Below the pieces are notes generated by a model. It saw nothing but the letters and a program-made list of their open reading frames with translations. It did no database searches and was not told the origin of the DNA. A program made the translations under genes and the position numbers. A stretch of DNA of 64,000 nt, taken from contig CAVTIS010000006.1 in NCBI GenBank assembly GCA_963734845.1, forward strand, positions 124,001 through 188,000. Reading direction: 5' to 3'. The stretch comes from JAKAVN01 sp963734845 (GTDB lineage Bacteria; Desulfobacterota; Binatia; Binatales; Binataceae). Below are positions 63,984-64,000 of the stretch, piece after piece; position 1 is the stretch's first letter; every line of letters begins with the position of its first letter.

Positions 63984-64000
63984 ATGAATAAGAGCTATTC
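63984..64000 (+). CDS. possible start of a gene cut by the window end
   Basis: ATG at 63984 preceded by GGGGGA at about 6 bases, then five sense codons (MNKSY) before the window ends. The Shine-Dalgarno and basic start suggest a real gene, possibly exported, but nothing more can be said. Confidence 0.3.

Overview
The window is GC-rich chromosomal DNA from a diderm (Gram-negative) bacterium. The evidence is a beta-barrel porin, a BtuFCD-type importer, Sec signal peptides, a sigma54 promoter and an Lrp-gltBD operon. Genes are dense on both strands, and many belong to families common in soil heterotrophs: metal-dependent amidohydrolases, SDRs, luciferase-like flavin monooxygenases, EthD proteins, an epoxide hydrolase, AHSA1/SRPBCC proteins and a MoaD-like protein beside an Asp-box propeller. 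This mix resembles uncultured soil lineages such as Binatota or deltaproteobacterial relatives, but that placement is inference and nothing in the window fixes the taxon. I saw no rRNA, tRNA, CRISPR array, transposase or prophage.

Layout. 0-2 kb: the 3' end of an unknown gene, a SixA-like phosphatase and an MFS transporter. 2-6.3 kb (minus): a membrane-bound molybdopterin enzyme made of an FeS-NrfD fusion and a large catalytic subunit. 6.5-11.5 kb (minus): LuxE-like, LuxC-like and class III aminotransferase genes, tightly coupled and followed by a histidine kinase. 11.6-12.8 kb: a small exported protein and a DsbA-family isomerase. 12.9-20.5 kb (minus): lrp-gltB-gltD-PIN, for ammonium assimilation. 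20.9-23.2 kb: a lipase-like hydrolase, a Ser/Thr kinase and a DUF2934 protein. 23.4-27.4 kb (minus): a sigma54 promoter followed by glnK, amt and an OmpL-like porin, with an array of four large hairpins between amt and the porin. 27.5-30.1 kb: a two-domain SagB-type oxidoreductase and a cyclase-family hydrolase. 30.1-34.8 kb (minus): a run of eight genes led by an ArsR regulator, containing three AHSA1 genes (one broken by two in-frame TAG codons), a transglutaminase-like protein, an Asp-box propeller and a MoaD-like protein. 34.8-39 kb: an amidase, a single-domain response regulator and a CLC-CBS channel. 39-58 kb: a catabolic region with an acetoacetate decarboxylase-like protein, two flavin monooxygenases, two amidohydrolases, three SDRs, an EthD protein, an epoxide hydrolase, a MaoC-like hydratase and a HAD hydrolase; it also holds a zinc-ribbon protein, a degenerate sensor kinase and an ExeA-like ATPase. 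58-61.4 kb (minus): btuF-btuC-btuD plus a small lipoprotein-sized ORF. 61.6-63.5 kb: a fused EtfB-EtfA. 63.5-64 kb: lower-GC DNA of unclear content and a possible gene start.

How the genes work together. Nitrogen assimilation is the best supported theme: GlnK and Amt under sigma54 control take up ammonium, and GltBD under an Lrp-family regulator assimilates it. The LuxE-LuxC-aminotransferase cassette could activate an acyl chain, reduce it to an aldehyde and transaminate it to an amine.

The most unusual signal is structural. Long perfect inverted repeats with 2-6 base loops, each with its own stem sequence, recur inside coding sequence (three in luxC, one in luxE, two to three in the zinc-ribbon gene) and as a tandem array of four behind amt. 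They do not break the reading frames.
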